Numbered from the stretch's first letter, positions 1 through 8,321 are shown. The stretch: 33,794 nucleotides of DNA from Pirellulales bacterium (GCA_016935315.1 JAFGRD010000086.1:1-33794); one strand, 5' to 3'. The notes: generated by a model from the sequence alone, not told the origin. Translations and numbers: made by a program.

Positions 1-897
1 AGCCCCCTCGACGAGGTGGCGAACGGCCGTGGTGACGTCGTGTTCACTCACATCGACGTAATCGACGAGCAGATACTTGACGGCCAGCAGCGAAACCCGC
101 CAGGCGAAATCCGGATGCGACCCGAGTGTGTCCCGCGCCGCCGTGGCGAGCGTGCTTGGGTTGACCGGTCCGCTTTCGGCACATTGCAGGGCGATGTCGT
201 ACAACTCGCACTTCCGCGCCGAGGAAAACCACGCCTGTTTGGGGCGGCCCGACTTCTCGATCAGATCCATCAGAATTTCGCTCGGCTCGAATTCCGGATA
301 TCGCCGCACCAGGGATCGAAAGTGATTGAGGTAGGTCGTGTCCGGTTGCGCCGCCAGCGAGTAGTGTTCGTAAGCCTCGCGCCGGCGCCCGGCATCGTAG
401 AGCGTTTGCTCGCAGAACCGCTTGATCTGAAGTGTATCCGGGCTGTAGGCATGGAAGCCATCTGCATCGCCTTCGTCGTCGCCAGGCAAGAGCGATTGTG
501 CATGCCGGATCGCGTCGTCGATTTGATCCTGCCGCAGTAGAGCCTCCGCCCAATACGATTCATAATGCCAAAATGGCGGATCGTCGAGGTCGAGCAGTCG
601 GCGCAGCCCATCATAATGCCCGGATTCCAACAGGCAGGACAAGCACGCCGGCGTGCCGACGAAGTAGTAGTAATCGTCCCGCCGGCTCTCCAGGGCTTTT
701 TCAGTAAGCGGCAAAAACTCCTCGGCCCAATAGCCCCGCAAGGAATCCGTAGCGCAGATTCTTCCCCATTGTTCGGTCAAACGGCCGAGGTATTCGACAC
801 CGTCGTCACACACTGCCTCGAAGAGTCGACACGTCCATTTCTTGCGGAGCGGCTCGTCGGCTGGCGCCGTGAGGCAGCTCAATTGAGCTGGTTTCAT
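1..897 (-). CDS. Uncharacterised helical-repeat protein, 3' end beyond the window
   Basis: An open frame of 299 codons runs from an ATG at 895-897 to the left edge with no stop, so the N-terminus is here and the C-terminus is missing. The product is rich in Trp, Tyr, Leu and Glu and reads like stacked helical hairpins of TPR type (segments YWAEALLRQDQIDDAIRHA and YDAGRRREAYEHYSLA). The segment GRPKQAWFSSARKCELYDIA followed by NPSTLATAARD resembles, from memory, an uncharacterised bacterial family (possibly DUF6880); I could not check this. There is no signal peptide or TM segment, so it is probably cytoplasmic. Its first 92 bases overlap the end of the upstream propeller gene in another frame, so the true start is uncertain. 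Function unknown. Confidence 0.7.
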   Translation of the reverse strand, partial: MKPAQLSCLTAPADEPLRKKWTCRLFEAVCDDGVEYLGRLTEQWGRICATDSLRGYWAEEFLPLTEKALESRRDDYYYFVGTPACLSCLLESGHYDGLRRLLDLDDPPFWHYESYWAEALLRQDQIDDAIRHAQSLLPGDDEGDADGFHAYSPDTLQIKRFCEQTLYDAGRRREAYEHYSLAAQPDTTYLNHFRSLVRRYPEFEPSEILMDLIEKSGRPKQAWFSSARKCELYDIALQCAESGPVNPSTLATAARDTLGSHPDFAWRVSLLAVKYLLVDYVDVSEHDVTTAVRHLVEGA

Positions 898-1522
898 CCG
901 TCCGGGTGTCGACGAGCGTCACGACGGGCCTGACATCGAAGCTGAAGAGCGTATTCGTCCGTTGGTTGGGCAGGTGATTGGCCACCAACAGCGCGCGGCC
1001 GTCGGGCGTGAGCGCCGCGGCGATCGGTTCGCGGACGGCCGGAAGCCGCGCCACCTCCTCGCCGGCCGACAGATCGATCACCGAAACGTCGTTGTCGAAC
1101 CGGTTGCAGACGTAGAGTCGTTTGCCGTCCGGGTGGATCACGGGGCTGATTGCCGTATGTCCGGCCGGAATCGTCTGGATCAGGTCGCCCGAGACTGCGT
1201 CGAGCACCGCCACCTGGCTCCTCGGCGCCGCACAAGTGACCAGAAGCCGCGTTCCGCCCGGCGCAAGGACCATGCCGGTCGGCTCGGCCGGGACGGCCAC
1301 TCGCCGGGCGACCTGGCCGCCGGGCAGTTCGACCCACGCCACTTGCCGTGCGTCGGCACAGGCCACGTAGAGGATTCTGGCGTCTGGCGACACCGCCAGG
1401 GCGGATGGCCCCAAATATCGTGCGGCCGCAGCGACCGAAGAAAGCACCCCGCCAGCGAGAAGAACACGGAGCGTCAGCAGACCCATCCACACGATGGCTC
1501 CCCACAGGCGCCTCGGTCTCAT
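806..1522 (-). CDS. Secreted YVTN-type beta-propeller protein, apparently C-terminally truncated
   Basis: 238 residues from the ATG at 1522, chosen because it opens with a basic stretch and a hydrophobic signal-like segment (WGAIVWMGLLTLRVLLAGG), while the upstream extension is not protein-like. It then shows propeller blades with the usual repeats: LAVSPDARILYVACADARQ, MVLAPGGTRLLVTCA, VIHPDGKRLYVCNRFDNDV and ALTPDGRALLVANH. Planctomycete relatives, as I recall them, continue after the blade ending IELPHG into a much longer protein with further blades. Here the frame leaves the family pattern right after that motif and stops about 20 residues later inside the next gene. This suggests a deletion, or that the gene is now a fragment. 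Likely location is the periplasm or cell surface; the ligand is unknown. Confidence 0.7.
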   Translation of the reverse strand: MRPRRLWGAIVWMGLLTLRVLLAGGVLSSVAAAARYLGPSALAVSPDARILYVACADARQVAWVELPGGQVARRVAVPAEPTGMVLAPGGTRLLVTCAAPRSQVAVLDAVSGDLIQTIPAGHTAISPVIHPDGKRLYVCNRFDNDVSVIDLSAGEEVARLPAVREPIAAALTPDGRALLVANHLPNQRTNTLFSFDVRPVVTLVDTRTDETSSIELPHGASRRAAPQEMDVSTLRGSV

Positions 1523-2128
1523 GTTCACGCTCCGGCCGGGTGGTTCGTCCAGGACTGCTCCGGATGTCAGATGACCGGCTTCGCTGTTGTCCGGATCTGC
1601 CGGGAATCTCAACACGACCTTCAGTGTACCCGCCGAAGCCGGGTATGAGGAATCCCAAAGCCTGCCAATATGGCAGCCCGCGGCGGCAGGATTTGGGTCA
1701 TTGTACGACAACCCGGCAGGTCGCAGGCGGCGACCGGCTGCCCATTGCACGTGCAACGGGCGGAAGATTCTTCAAAATCGCCCCAGTCTCGTCCTGTCGA
1801 TCCAGGTGGTTGCGACGCGGCGACCACGCATCCTAACTACCCGCTAGAAAAGGTGTTGCCGGGCCGGCGAAGTGTTCCGATGGGGTTTTTTTCTTCGTCC
1901 GTGCCGTTTGGGCATGACGGTTGCATTGTACCAGTCGCGACGGACGCCGGGACGTCGGAAGCTCTTCTCTACCCTCGGAAGGTGGTTCTCACACAAATTC
2001 GCCGCAAGATCTGCAGCATTTGGTAGAATACGAGTGTGAGGGAGTTTCTGAGCCCCAGCCCGTGTTGTGGCGAATTTCGGCCATGATGCGGGGCCGGACC
2101 GAACTCTTCTCCAGACAGGTGCGTATCG
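1523..2128. other. Intergenic region between divergent genes
   Basis: About 600 bases separate the minus-strand propeller gene from the plus-strand sigma-factor gene. Promoters for both must lie here. I see a short GC palindrome (GCCGGGCCGGC, 1858-1868) and a TAGAAT at 2024-2029 that could be a -10 box, but no convincing -35 element. No protein-like frame or RNA gene is apparent. Confidence 0.5.
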
Positions 2129-2779
2129 ATGGTGAACGGCACGATTGAACATATGCAGCCAGGTGCGACGTCGCCCGACTCGCCGGACAGGTGGACAGAC
2201 GAGGAATTGCTGCTGGGGTACCGCCATCGGGGGGATCGCGATGCTTTCAGCGAATTGGTCCATCGATACGAGAGGGAGCTGTACGGCTATTTGCGCCACT
2301 ATATGGGTGACGCCGAGATGGCCGAGGATGTCTTTCAACAGACGTTTTTGCAGGTCCATCTGAAGTGTGAGCAGTTCGAGCCGGGCCGCAAAGTCCGCCC
2401 GTGGCTGTACACGGTAGCCACCAACCAGGCGATCGACTTCCAGCGGCGCAACCGGCGCCACCGGATGGTTAGTCTTGACCGGCGGACCGCTTCGGGTGGG
2501 GCGGACGAAACCGGCGCGTTGATCGAGTTGCTCGACAGCCCGGAATTGGGGCCGGACGAAGAGGCCGAAGCCGCCGAGCGGCAACAACAGGTTCGACAGG
2601 CGATCGAGAACCTCCCCGAACAAACCAAGCAAGTGGTCATCCTGGTCTACTTCCAAGGGTTGAAGTATCGTGAGGCCGCTGAAGTGCTTTCCATTCCCGT
2701 AGGAACGGTCAAGAGCCGCCTACACGCCGCAATCCAAAAGCTTAGCGAAACGCTTACCGACATTCACCTTCCCAAATGA
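2129..2779 (+). CDS. ECF-family RNA polymerase sigma factor
   Basis: 216 residues from ATG 2129 (a second in-frame ATG at 2153 is also possible; neither has a strong Shine-Dalgarno). The sigma-70 region 2 spans about residues 36-115: the core-binding helix with AFSELVHRYERELYGYLRHY, then AEDVFQQTFLQVHL and the -10-recognition part with RPWLYTVATNQAIDFQRR. Region 4 is at about 160-207: NLPEQTKQVVILVYFQGL followed by a helix-turn-helix with REAAEVLSIPVGTVKSRLH. The acidic linker between them is typical of ECF factors, which redirect RNA polymerase to a small regulon. The stop codon overlaps the start of the next gene (ATGA at 2776-2779), so the two are translationally coupled. This makes the downstream membrane protein the likely cognate anti-sigma factor. 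Confidence 0.92.
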   Translation: MVNGTIEHMQPGATSPDSPDRWTDEELLLGYRHRGDRDAFSELVHRYERELYGYLRHYMGDAEMAEDVFQQTFLQVHLKCEQFEPGRKVRPWLYTVATNQAIDFQRRNRRHRMVSLDRRTASGGADETGALIELLDSPELGPDEEAEAAERQQQVRQAIENLPEQTKQVVILVYFQGLKYREAAEVLSIPVGTVKSRLHAAIQKLSETLTDIHLPK

Positions 2780-3810
2780 TTGATTCCCGGCAAGAGCAAT
2801 TGCTCGGCCATCTGCTCGGAGTGCTGGACGACTCGGAGCAGGCGGTGGTCGAGGCGCGACTGAAAAGTGATCCGCTTTGGCGCCAGGAGTTGGCCGGCAT
2901 TCGCCGCCAACTCGAACCGTTGGACGCTTGCCGGTGTCAGTTCGATCCGCCACGGGGCCTGGCCGAAAGGACCTGCCAGGCAGTGGCCTCGTACGTCCCG
3001 CGAAACGGCCACGCGGCGCAACCGGGCGACCATGCCGTGGTGCCCCGACGCGAGATCCCAAAACCGACGCGCTGGTTCGAGCCGCCTTGTTGGGTCGGGC
3101 AAATCCGTTTGGCCGACGTGGTCATGGCGGCTACGGTTTTTGTGGCCGCTGCCCTGCTGACCATCCCGGCGATCCAGCACAGCCGTTTCCGCTCGCGGGT
3201 GGTGGCCTGCCAGAACAACCTCAAGGAGCTCGGCCAGGCGATGAAACTCTACGCCACCGGGCAATACGGCTTCTTTCCGCGAATTCCCTCCCAGGGCAAA
3301 CTGGCGGCTGCCGGAATCTACGCACCGACGCTCAAGGAGGCCGGCTTGCTGACCGACGATCGTTGGGTACTCTGTCCCGGCTCGCCGCTGGCCGACCAGG
3401 GGCCATTGGACGTCCCGTCGATGGAGGAATTGGATGCGGCGTCGCCGGCGCAACTGGTCGCGTGGCGCAAGTCGATGGGCGGCAGCTACGGCTATCACCT
3501 GGGCCATGTCCGCGACGGGGTCTACCAGGGCACCAAGGACCTGAACCGGTCCCATTTTCCCCTGATGGCCGACGCTCCTGCCGGGGTGCTGATTCCTGGC
3601 TACCAGAGTGACCACCACGCCGGTCGCGGCCAGAACGTTCTGTTTGAGGACGGCCGGGTCCAGTTCCTGACCACGTCCCGGCTTGTTCCCGACAACGACG
3701 ATATCTTTGCCAACGACGACGGCGACGTCGCGGCCGGAAAGCATCCGGATGACTCGGTGATCGGCCCCAGCTACGCCGTGCCCTTGATCTACCTGGACAA
3801 CCCACACTGA
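2776..3810 (+). CDS. One-TM putative anti-sigma factor fused to a pilin-like H-X-DG domain
   Basis: 344 residues, start ATG 2776 overlapping the sigma-factor stop. Residues 1-55 are a short helical cytoplasmic region (LLGHLLGVLDDSEQAVVEAR) like those encoded next to planctomycete ECF sigma factors. A TM segment follows at about 114-134 (VVMAATVFVAAALLTIPAI). Directly after it is the pilin-like signature CQNNLKELGQAMKLYA, then a soluble domain ending in HHAGRGQNVLFEDGRVQFL. That is the DUF1559/H-X9-DG type of motif, with ten rather than nine residues between the nearer His and DG. I infer that the N-terminus holds the sigma factor and the outer domain senses something outside the membrane. No zinc-binding HxxxCxxC anti-sigma motif is present, so the anti-sigma role rests on gene coupling and topology. 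Confidence 0.75.
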   Translation: MIDSRQEQLLGHLLGVLDDSEQAVVEARLKSDPLWRQELAGIRRQLEPLDACRCQFDPPRGLAERTCQAVASYVPRNGHAAQPGDHAVVPRREIPKPTRWFEPPCWVGQIRLADVVMAATVFVAAALLTIPAIQHSRFRSRVVACQNNLKELGQAMKLYATGQYGFFPRIPSQGKLAAAGIYAPTLKEAGLLTDDRWVLCPGSPLADQGPLDVPSMEELDAASPAQLVAWRKSMGGSYGYHLGHVRDGVYQGTKDLNRSHFPLMADAPAGVLIPGYQSDHHAGRGQNVLFEDGRVQFLTTSRLVPDNDDIFANDDGDVAAGKHPDDSVIGPSYAVPLIYLDNPH

Positions 3811-4004
3811 AGCGGTTGCCGCATCTACGGACAGATGCGACGGGGTCTCCGCCTTGACCGGGCTGTTGCTTCCGCCTTCTGTGATGTCGGCACGACTCGA
3901 TCTCTTGGCCGACTCTCGGTCGTCGATTCCTTTTATGCCCCCCTGTTGGTGGCGTATAAGTCATCTTGCGGCGTTTGGCCCGCGGGCATACAATCCCGCC
4001 CGCC

Positions 4005-5450
4005 ATGAGAGGGTCGCAGAAGAGGATCGGGCTGCTGTTGCTGGCCTCGCTTGCCTTGGGGCTGCGAGTGTGGGTCGTCGGTGCGCTAACGACGGACCAT
4101 CAGCGGCCGCTGGCCTATGAGCACGGCCAGATCGCCGAGAACCTGCTGGCCGGGCGTGGCTTCTCGATCGAGTTTCTCGGGACCGAAGGCCCCACGTCGC
4201 AACAGGCCCCATTCTACCCATTGTTGCTGACGGCCGCCTGGTGGTGGTTCGGCGTGGCCACGCCCCAAGCGATTCTGGCCGTGCAGTTGCTGCAGTGTTT
4301 GGCCGGGACGGCCTTGGTGTTGGCGGTGGTGTGGCTGGGTTGGTCGCTGATGCCGGATCGGCCGAGTGTCGGCTGGGTCGCCGGCCTGGGGGCGGCCGTC
4401 TATCCGACCCATCTCTACATGGTGACCCATTTGCAGGTGGCCCTGTGGGCGGCTTTGCTGCTGACATTGTTGCTGGCCACGGTGCTTTCCGCCCGGTGGA
4501 GAGCGACTTGGGGCGGCGCAGCCCTGGCGGGGACTATGGCCGGGATGCTGCTTTTGGTGGAGCCGATCCTCGTGCTGGCGCTGCCGGTCTGTGTGATCGC
4601 CTTTTGGCTAGCCGAGGGGACGCCGAGTTGGATCGGGTGGTTCTCCAGAGCCGCGGCGGTTCGCGTGGCGCTGATGGTCGGCATTGCTGCCGCCGTGATC
4701 GCGCCTTGGATCATCCGCAACTGCCGGGTCCACGGCGAACCGGTGTTCATCAAATCGACCTTCGGCTACGCCTTCTGGCAAGCGAACAACCCGATTAGCT
4801 GGGGAACCGATAAGATCCCGAAACCGTCGGCGGAACCATTGCGACACCGGCACGACGGGAGCCTGGCGGGCATGGATCGGGCGCTCCGAGAGGCCCGGCA
4901 CGAAGCGCTCTACATCGACGATGTGCTGTTGAAGCCGCAGGGATACGGCGAGTTTACCGGCTTGAGTGAGCCACAGCGGAGCCGCCTGTTGGGCCGCCGC
5001 GCGTGGGAGTTCATTCGGGCCAACCCGTGGCAATACGCGGGGCTCTGCCTGCAACGGCTCCAGTACTTTCTGCTCTTCGACGAGACCAATCCCAAGGCCG
5101 CCAACCGGCTTTACCGCATCGCCACGGTCACTTGGCTGGTGCTGGCGTCGATCGGGCTGCTGGTCTCGTTGCCTCGCTGGCGGGCGCTTTGGCCCACCTA
5201 TGTCATTGGTGCGGCGGTGGTGGCGTTCCATACGCTGGTGATTACGTCGGTTCGATTCCGCATTCCCATCGAGCCGACGACGTTCGTCTGGGCGGCCTGC
5301 GCGGTAGCCCCGCCGGTCAGCCGGCTGATGTGGCGCCGCCAGCGGATCCGCATCTATCGTCCCGGCGAGCATCCGCACGATCCCCTGAGCCCGCCGCACA
5401 TCTTGCAGGGCCCGCACTACGACGTTCCCGCCCGGCGGCGGGTGGGGTGA
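4005..5450 (+). CDS. GT39/ArnT-like polytopic membrane glycosyltransferase
   Basis: 481 residues from ATG 4005; an in-frame TTG at 3966 would add 13 unlikely residues. The protein has about nine to eleven hydrophobic segments, beginning with RIGLLLLASLALGLRVWVV. The first large outer loop reads YEHGQIAENLLAGRGF and then QQAPFYPLLLTAAWWWFG, the layout of the dolichyl-phosphate-mannose mannosyltransferase/ArnT superfamily. That family uses a polyprenyl-phosphate sugar to glycosylate proteins or lipids outside the membrane. The acidic pair usual in the first loop appears here as Tyr-Glu. The loop with IRNCRVHGEPVFIKSTFGY also fits the family. The C-terminal tail (RIYRPGEHPHDPLSPPHIL) is soluble. 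Substrate unknown; it stands alone in its direction. Confidence 0.8.
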   Translation: MRGSQKRIGLLLLASLALGLRVWVVGALTTDHQRPLAYEHGQIAENLLAGRGFSIEFLGTEGPTSQQAPFYPLLLTAAWWWFGVATPQAILAVQLLQCLAGTALVLAVVWLGWSLMPDRPSVGWVAGLGAAVYPTHLYMVTHLQVALWAALLLTLLLATVLSARWRATWGGAALAGTMAGMLLLVEPILVLALPVCVIAFWLAEGTPSWIGWFSRAAAVRVALMVGIAAAVIAPWIIRNCRVHGEPVFIKSTFGYAFWQANNPISWGTDKIPKPSAEPLRHRHDGSLAGMDRALREARHEALYIDDVLLKPQGYGEFTGLSEPQRSRLLGRRAWEFIRANPWQYAGLCLQRLQYFLLFDETNPKAANRLYRIATVTWLVLASIGLLVSLPRWRALWPTYVIGAAVVAFHTLVITSVRFRIPIEPTTFVWAACAVAPPVSRLMWRRQRIRIYRPGEHPHDPLSPPHILQGPHYDVPARRRVG

Positions 5451-5482
5451 CCGAGCGGGGCGATGTTGACCGAGCCAGACGG

Positions 5483-5508
5483 CGCGCGTTGTCATTGGTC
5501 AACGCGCG
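5483..5508 (+). terminator. Hairpin after the glycosyltransferase gene, possible terminator
   Basis: Arms CGCGCGTTG (5483-5491) and CAACGCGCG (5500-5508) pair perfectly around the 8-base loop TCATTGGT. It lies 33 bases past the stop codon at 5450. No U-run follows, so if it ends transcription it would need a factor or act as an RNA 3' stabiliser. Confidence 0.4.
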
Positions 5509-5669
5509 ATTCGTCGATCGCTGAAGAGCGGCTTGATTCGATGGCCGTAAGTCTCTTCTTAATAAGGCTTTGCGGCAAGTGGTTCTTGCCGATTCTCGTT
5601 GCCTGGCCGGTTCGGCACCCGGTTTGCTTCCACCTGGGTCTCTCGTCGGGATATTTGCACGATGCCCGG

Positions 5670-5718
5670 CGTCGGGAGAGCCTTGGTCCCCTCGGGCTCT
5701 CCCGACGACCGGTCGTCG
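5670..5718. repeat. 13-bp-arm inverted repeat overlapping a 16-bp palindrome
   Basis: CGTCGGGAGAGCC (5670-5682) pairs exactly with 5695-5707 around a 12-base loop. The last bases of the second arm begin a second perfect palindrome, CGACGACCGGTCGTCG (5703-5718). The two structures cannot both form at once. No coding frame crosses them convincingly. Confidence 0.6.
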
Positions 5719-5861
5719 AAGCGGCTGGCGGTCGGATCGCCGTGCCGGCGTCAGAGACGCTGGAAGGTCCTTGGGCCGGGTGATGGCGACCGCAGCCGCG
5801 TGCGAGTGATCCTCAAGAGGCTTCTCGTCTGCATCGATTTCTCCAGGCTCCGTATCCAACC

Positions 5862-6734
5862 ATGCACGCACGCGAACTCGTCGAACTGGCCGCTATCATT
5901 TCCGCCCACGGCCCCACCTTGGTTCGAGGAACCCACCGCCTTTCGACCACTAGTATCGAACAATACTGGACTGCGTCGAAGTGCCGGCTGGACCGGTGGA
6001 ACCGCAACCTGAAGGCCTTCGCCAGCGAGGCCGCCGAGGCTGGCCCGAACGTGCTTACCGCGCGATGGCCGTTCGTCCGCGGCGTGCTCGAAGAAGTGCT
6101 TACCGGCGAGGTGCTCACGCGGGTGTGGACGGCCGTGCTCTGTGCCTACGATCGGCACCGCGGTACCAATGAAGCCGAGGCCGTCGCCCGCAGCGTGTTG
6201 ATCGGCCACCTGGAAGCGCGGCACCGCGTATTGACGTTGCTGGTGCGTGGCCCGGAGATCGACACGGAGGCGGCCGTGAAGCTGAACCATTTGCGGCGTC
6301 GTGTCGAGCGTTGGACCGATTTGATGATCGGTTACCTGACCGGCCTTTGCGACGTCACCGAGTTCGCCTTCGATCCCGCCCGGGCCAGGGATTCCGCCGA
6401 GGATCTGCGGTATCAGAGCGACTTGCCGGGCGGACGGCACGCCTGGCCGCTGGTGCTGGCGTCGGTCCGGTCGGCGTTTCAGCAGGGACTCTGCACGGCC
6501 AGTCCCAACGCCGATCTAAACGGCAAGATCGCCTCGGCCGTGCTCTCCTGTTTTCAGGCCGAGCTGTTCGACTCGACCGGCCTGTTCCGCTCGCTCTGGA
6601 TGGTGCGTCTTGCCAACGTGACCAACGACGCCCAGGGATTGTTGGAAGATCTACTGGCACTGGAAGGCGCGGCGACGAAGCCTCCTCTGTCCACCCGACT
6701 GGAAGACCGGCTGAAGCGTTTCGGCGAAGCGTAG
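5862..6734 (+). CDS. Uncharacterised 290-residue helical protein
   Basis: Starts at ATG 5862 with no strong Shine-Dalgarno. I do not recognise a named family. The sequence is mostly amphipathic helix, with an early segment STTSIEQYWTASKCRLDRWN and a later aromatic stretch RVERWTDLMIGYLTGLCDV. It lacks a signal peptide and TM segments and is probably cytoplasmic. The composition (balanced charged residues, few low-complexity runs, codon use like its neighbours) supports a real gene. It converges on the XylR-type regulator gene, with 80 bases between the stop codons. Function unknown. Confidence 0.65.
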   Translation: MHARELVELAAIISAHGPTLVRGTHRLSTTSIEQYWTASKCRLDRWNRNLKAFASEAAEAGPNVLTARWPFVRGVLEEVLTGEVLTRVWTAVLCAYDRHRGTNEAEAVARSVLIGHLEARHRVLTLLVRGPEIDTEAAVKLNHLRRRVERWTDLMIGYLTGLCDVTEFAFDPARARDSAEDLRYQSDLPGGRHAWPLVLASVRSAFQQGLCTASPNADLNGKIASAVLSCFQAELFDSTGLFRSLWMVRLANVTNDAQGLLEDLLALEGAATKPPLSTRLEDRLKRFGEA

Positions 6735-6814
6735 AGCTTCGGGCGGTCTCGGCGCGGGGTGAAGCCTCGAAATGTCTCGGCCCGGCAGGTGCCCGGCTGT
6801 CGACGTGCGGTGCG

Positions 6815-7987
6815 CTATCGGCTGCGAACGTGCGTGCGATACTGTGCCGGCGTCATTCCCCACCGGCGACGAAACACCAGCCCGAGGTAGCTGGCGCTGC
6901 CGAAGCCCGAGGCCTCGGCCACGTGATGCATCGGGGCGTCGGTCTCCCTCAGCAACTGCCGGGCCCGCTGGAGATGAACCCGCTCGATTTCCGTCTGGAT
7001 TGATCGGCCCAGCGCCCGCCTAAAACGAATCTCCAGGGTCCGCCGCGACAGTCCGGTCGACTGCACGATGTCGCTGACGCAGATCGGTCGGTCGGCACGA
7101 TCGCGGATGAATCGCATCGCCCGGGCCAATTCCAGATCATCCAGCGCGACGACGTCGGTCGATCGGCGCGTGGCCACGCCCAGCGGCTCGACCAGGATCC
7201 GCCGGGGACCTTCGGCTTGCCCAGCCATCAGGGCATCCAACAGCGCGGCCGCCTCGTAGCCGCCCCGTTCGGCGTTGAGCGTCACGCTCGACAACGGCGG
7301 ATCGGACAATTCGCAGAGCAGCTCGTCGTTGTCCATGCCGACCACGGCGACCTCTTCGGGCACCTGCAATCCGGCCGCCCGACAGGCCTCCAGGACTTGC
7401 CGGCCGCGGTCGTCGTTGCAGGCCATCAGGCCAACCGGCTTCGGCAGCGTTTTGAGCCACCCGGCCATGACAGCTTGCTCTCGGGCCCATTGCTGATCAC
7501 GTTTGCGGCGCGGCGCCGCGTATTGCTGCACCTGGAAGCCGGCCTCGGCGATGCGCTGGCAGAATCCGTCCTCGCGGCGCCGAGACCAGATGCGGTTGGG
7601 GATGCCGACGAACGCATAGTGCCGGAATCCCCTGTTGAAGAGATGCTCGGCAGCCATGCGGGCCGCAGCCTGGGAATCGGGAGATAACTCGGCGACGCCC
7701 GAGAGCGGGTTTTCCGGCGCGAGCTGTTCGGCCGACAGGTCCAGCGCAACTAGCGGCAGCCCGGTTGCCAGGACGGCTTGGGCCACGGCCGGGGTCTCGA
7801 TCCGCGCGATAATGCCCGTGCCCCCCCATTGCTCCATTTCGGGCACAGCCTGTTTGAAGTCGCCGGGCGAAACGTAGAAGGCCCACGGTCCGTGCAGCCG
7901 GGCATAACGCACGATTCCCCGCAGCACCCCCCGTCCGTATCCCCGGGAGGTCTCGATCAACAGAGCGACTTTCGGAATCCGGACCAC
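6815..7987 (-). CDS. XylR-type transcriptional regulator (periplasmic-binding-like sensor plus AraC HTH)
   Basis: 390 residues from the GTG at 7987, preceded by GGGGAGA six bases upstream. This start gives almost the same length as E. coli XylR and begins just before the conserved IPKVALLIETSRGYGRGVL; an in-frame ATG at 8068 would add 27 unlikely residues. Residues 1-275 form a LacI/PurR-like sugar-binding domain (VALLIETSRGYGRG, GLMACNDDRGRQVLEAC, EEVAVVGMDNDELLCE). Residues about 285-390 hold two AraC-type helix-turn-helix motifs (SDIVQSTGLSRRTLEIRFR and HHVAEASGFGSASYLGLVFR). Such proteins bind a sugar and activate catabolic genes. No sugar operon is adjacent, so the ligand and targets are unknown. 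Confidence 0.9.
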   Translation of the reverse strand: MVRIPKVALLIETSRGYGRGVLRGIVRYARLHGPWAFYVSPGDFKQAVPEMEQWGGTGIIARIETPAVAQAVLATGLPLVALDLSAEQLAPENPLSGVAELSPDSQAAARMAAEHLFNRGFRHYAFVGIPNRIWSRRREDGFCQRIAEAGFQVQQYAAPRRKRDQQWAREQAVMAGWLKTLPKPVGLMACNDDRGRQVLEACRAAGLQVPEEVAVVGMDNDELLCELSDPPLSSVTLNAERGGYEAAALLDALMAGQAEGPRRILVEPLGVATRRSTDVVALDDLELARAMRFIRDRADRPICVSDIVQSTGLSRRTLEIRFRRALGRSIQTEIERVHLQRARQLLRETDAPMHHVAEASGFGSASYLGLVFRRRWGMTPAQYRTHVRSR

Positions 7988-8321
7988 GGCTTGTCTCCCC
8001 AACGTACGCCAATTGTAGCGTTTTTCTGAGCATCGCGGAGTGTATGCTGCGCGATTTTGACGAACCATTTGAGAACCACAGAGGCTCTCGCTGCTTCTGT
8101 TCCCCCCATTGAATTGCCCGCAACGGATGCCAAAAGTCTGGATGAAACTTGCGTCCTCCGGGGGGGATCGGTCATAATGACCCTACGGGTTTTGTCACAA
8201 TTACCGCCCGCTTTGTCTTTGGAACCGGGACAACTCTCCCACGGAATCGTGGCCAGCCGCCGCGAGAGCGGGGCGGCGGCTGGGCCGGGACCGTGGAACA
8301 GACCAGCCGAAAGAGGTTGCC
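7988..8321. other. Intergenic region between xylR-like gene and the giant-protein gene
   Basis: About 330 bases between divergent genes. It holds the regulator's Shine-Dalgarno at its left edge, a candidate plus-strand promoter at 8149-8178 with an overlapping palindrome, and AAAGAGG five bases before the GTG at 8322. Nothing else is evident. Confidence 0.5.
8149..8182 (+). promoter_or_regulatory. Candidate promoter with palindromic operator upstream of the giant-protein gene
   Basis: TTGCGT (8149-8154), an 18-base spacer and CATAAT (8173-8178) resemble a sigma-70 promoter. The -10 box sits inside GGTCATAATGACC (8170-8182), a perfect 6-bp inverted repeat around one base. It would leave a leader of about 135-140 bases before the GTG at 8322. 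A protein bound to the palindrome would cover the -10 region. Confidence 0.3.

Larger units (their letters stand above)
5451..5861. other. Intergenic region with several strong inverted repeats
   Basis: About 410 bases between two plus-strand genes. No frame in it looks like protein. It contains a 9-bp-arm hairpin at 5483-5508, a 13-bp-arm hairpin at 5670-5707 and a 16-bp perfect palindrome at 5703-5718. A weak promoter could lie around TTAATAA (about 5558-5564), but the -35 spacing is poor. Confidence 0.6.

Noticed and set aside
1348-1836. Plus-strand frames opposite and upstream of the propeller gene
   Set aside because: Antisense shadows in GC-rich DNA; no homology or start signals.
5463-5783. 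106-codon frame after the glycosyltransferase gene
   Set aside because: It crosses the strong inverted repeats, has no ribosome-binding site and no protein-like pattern.
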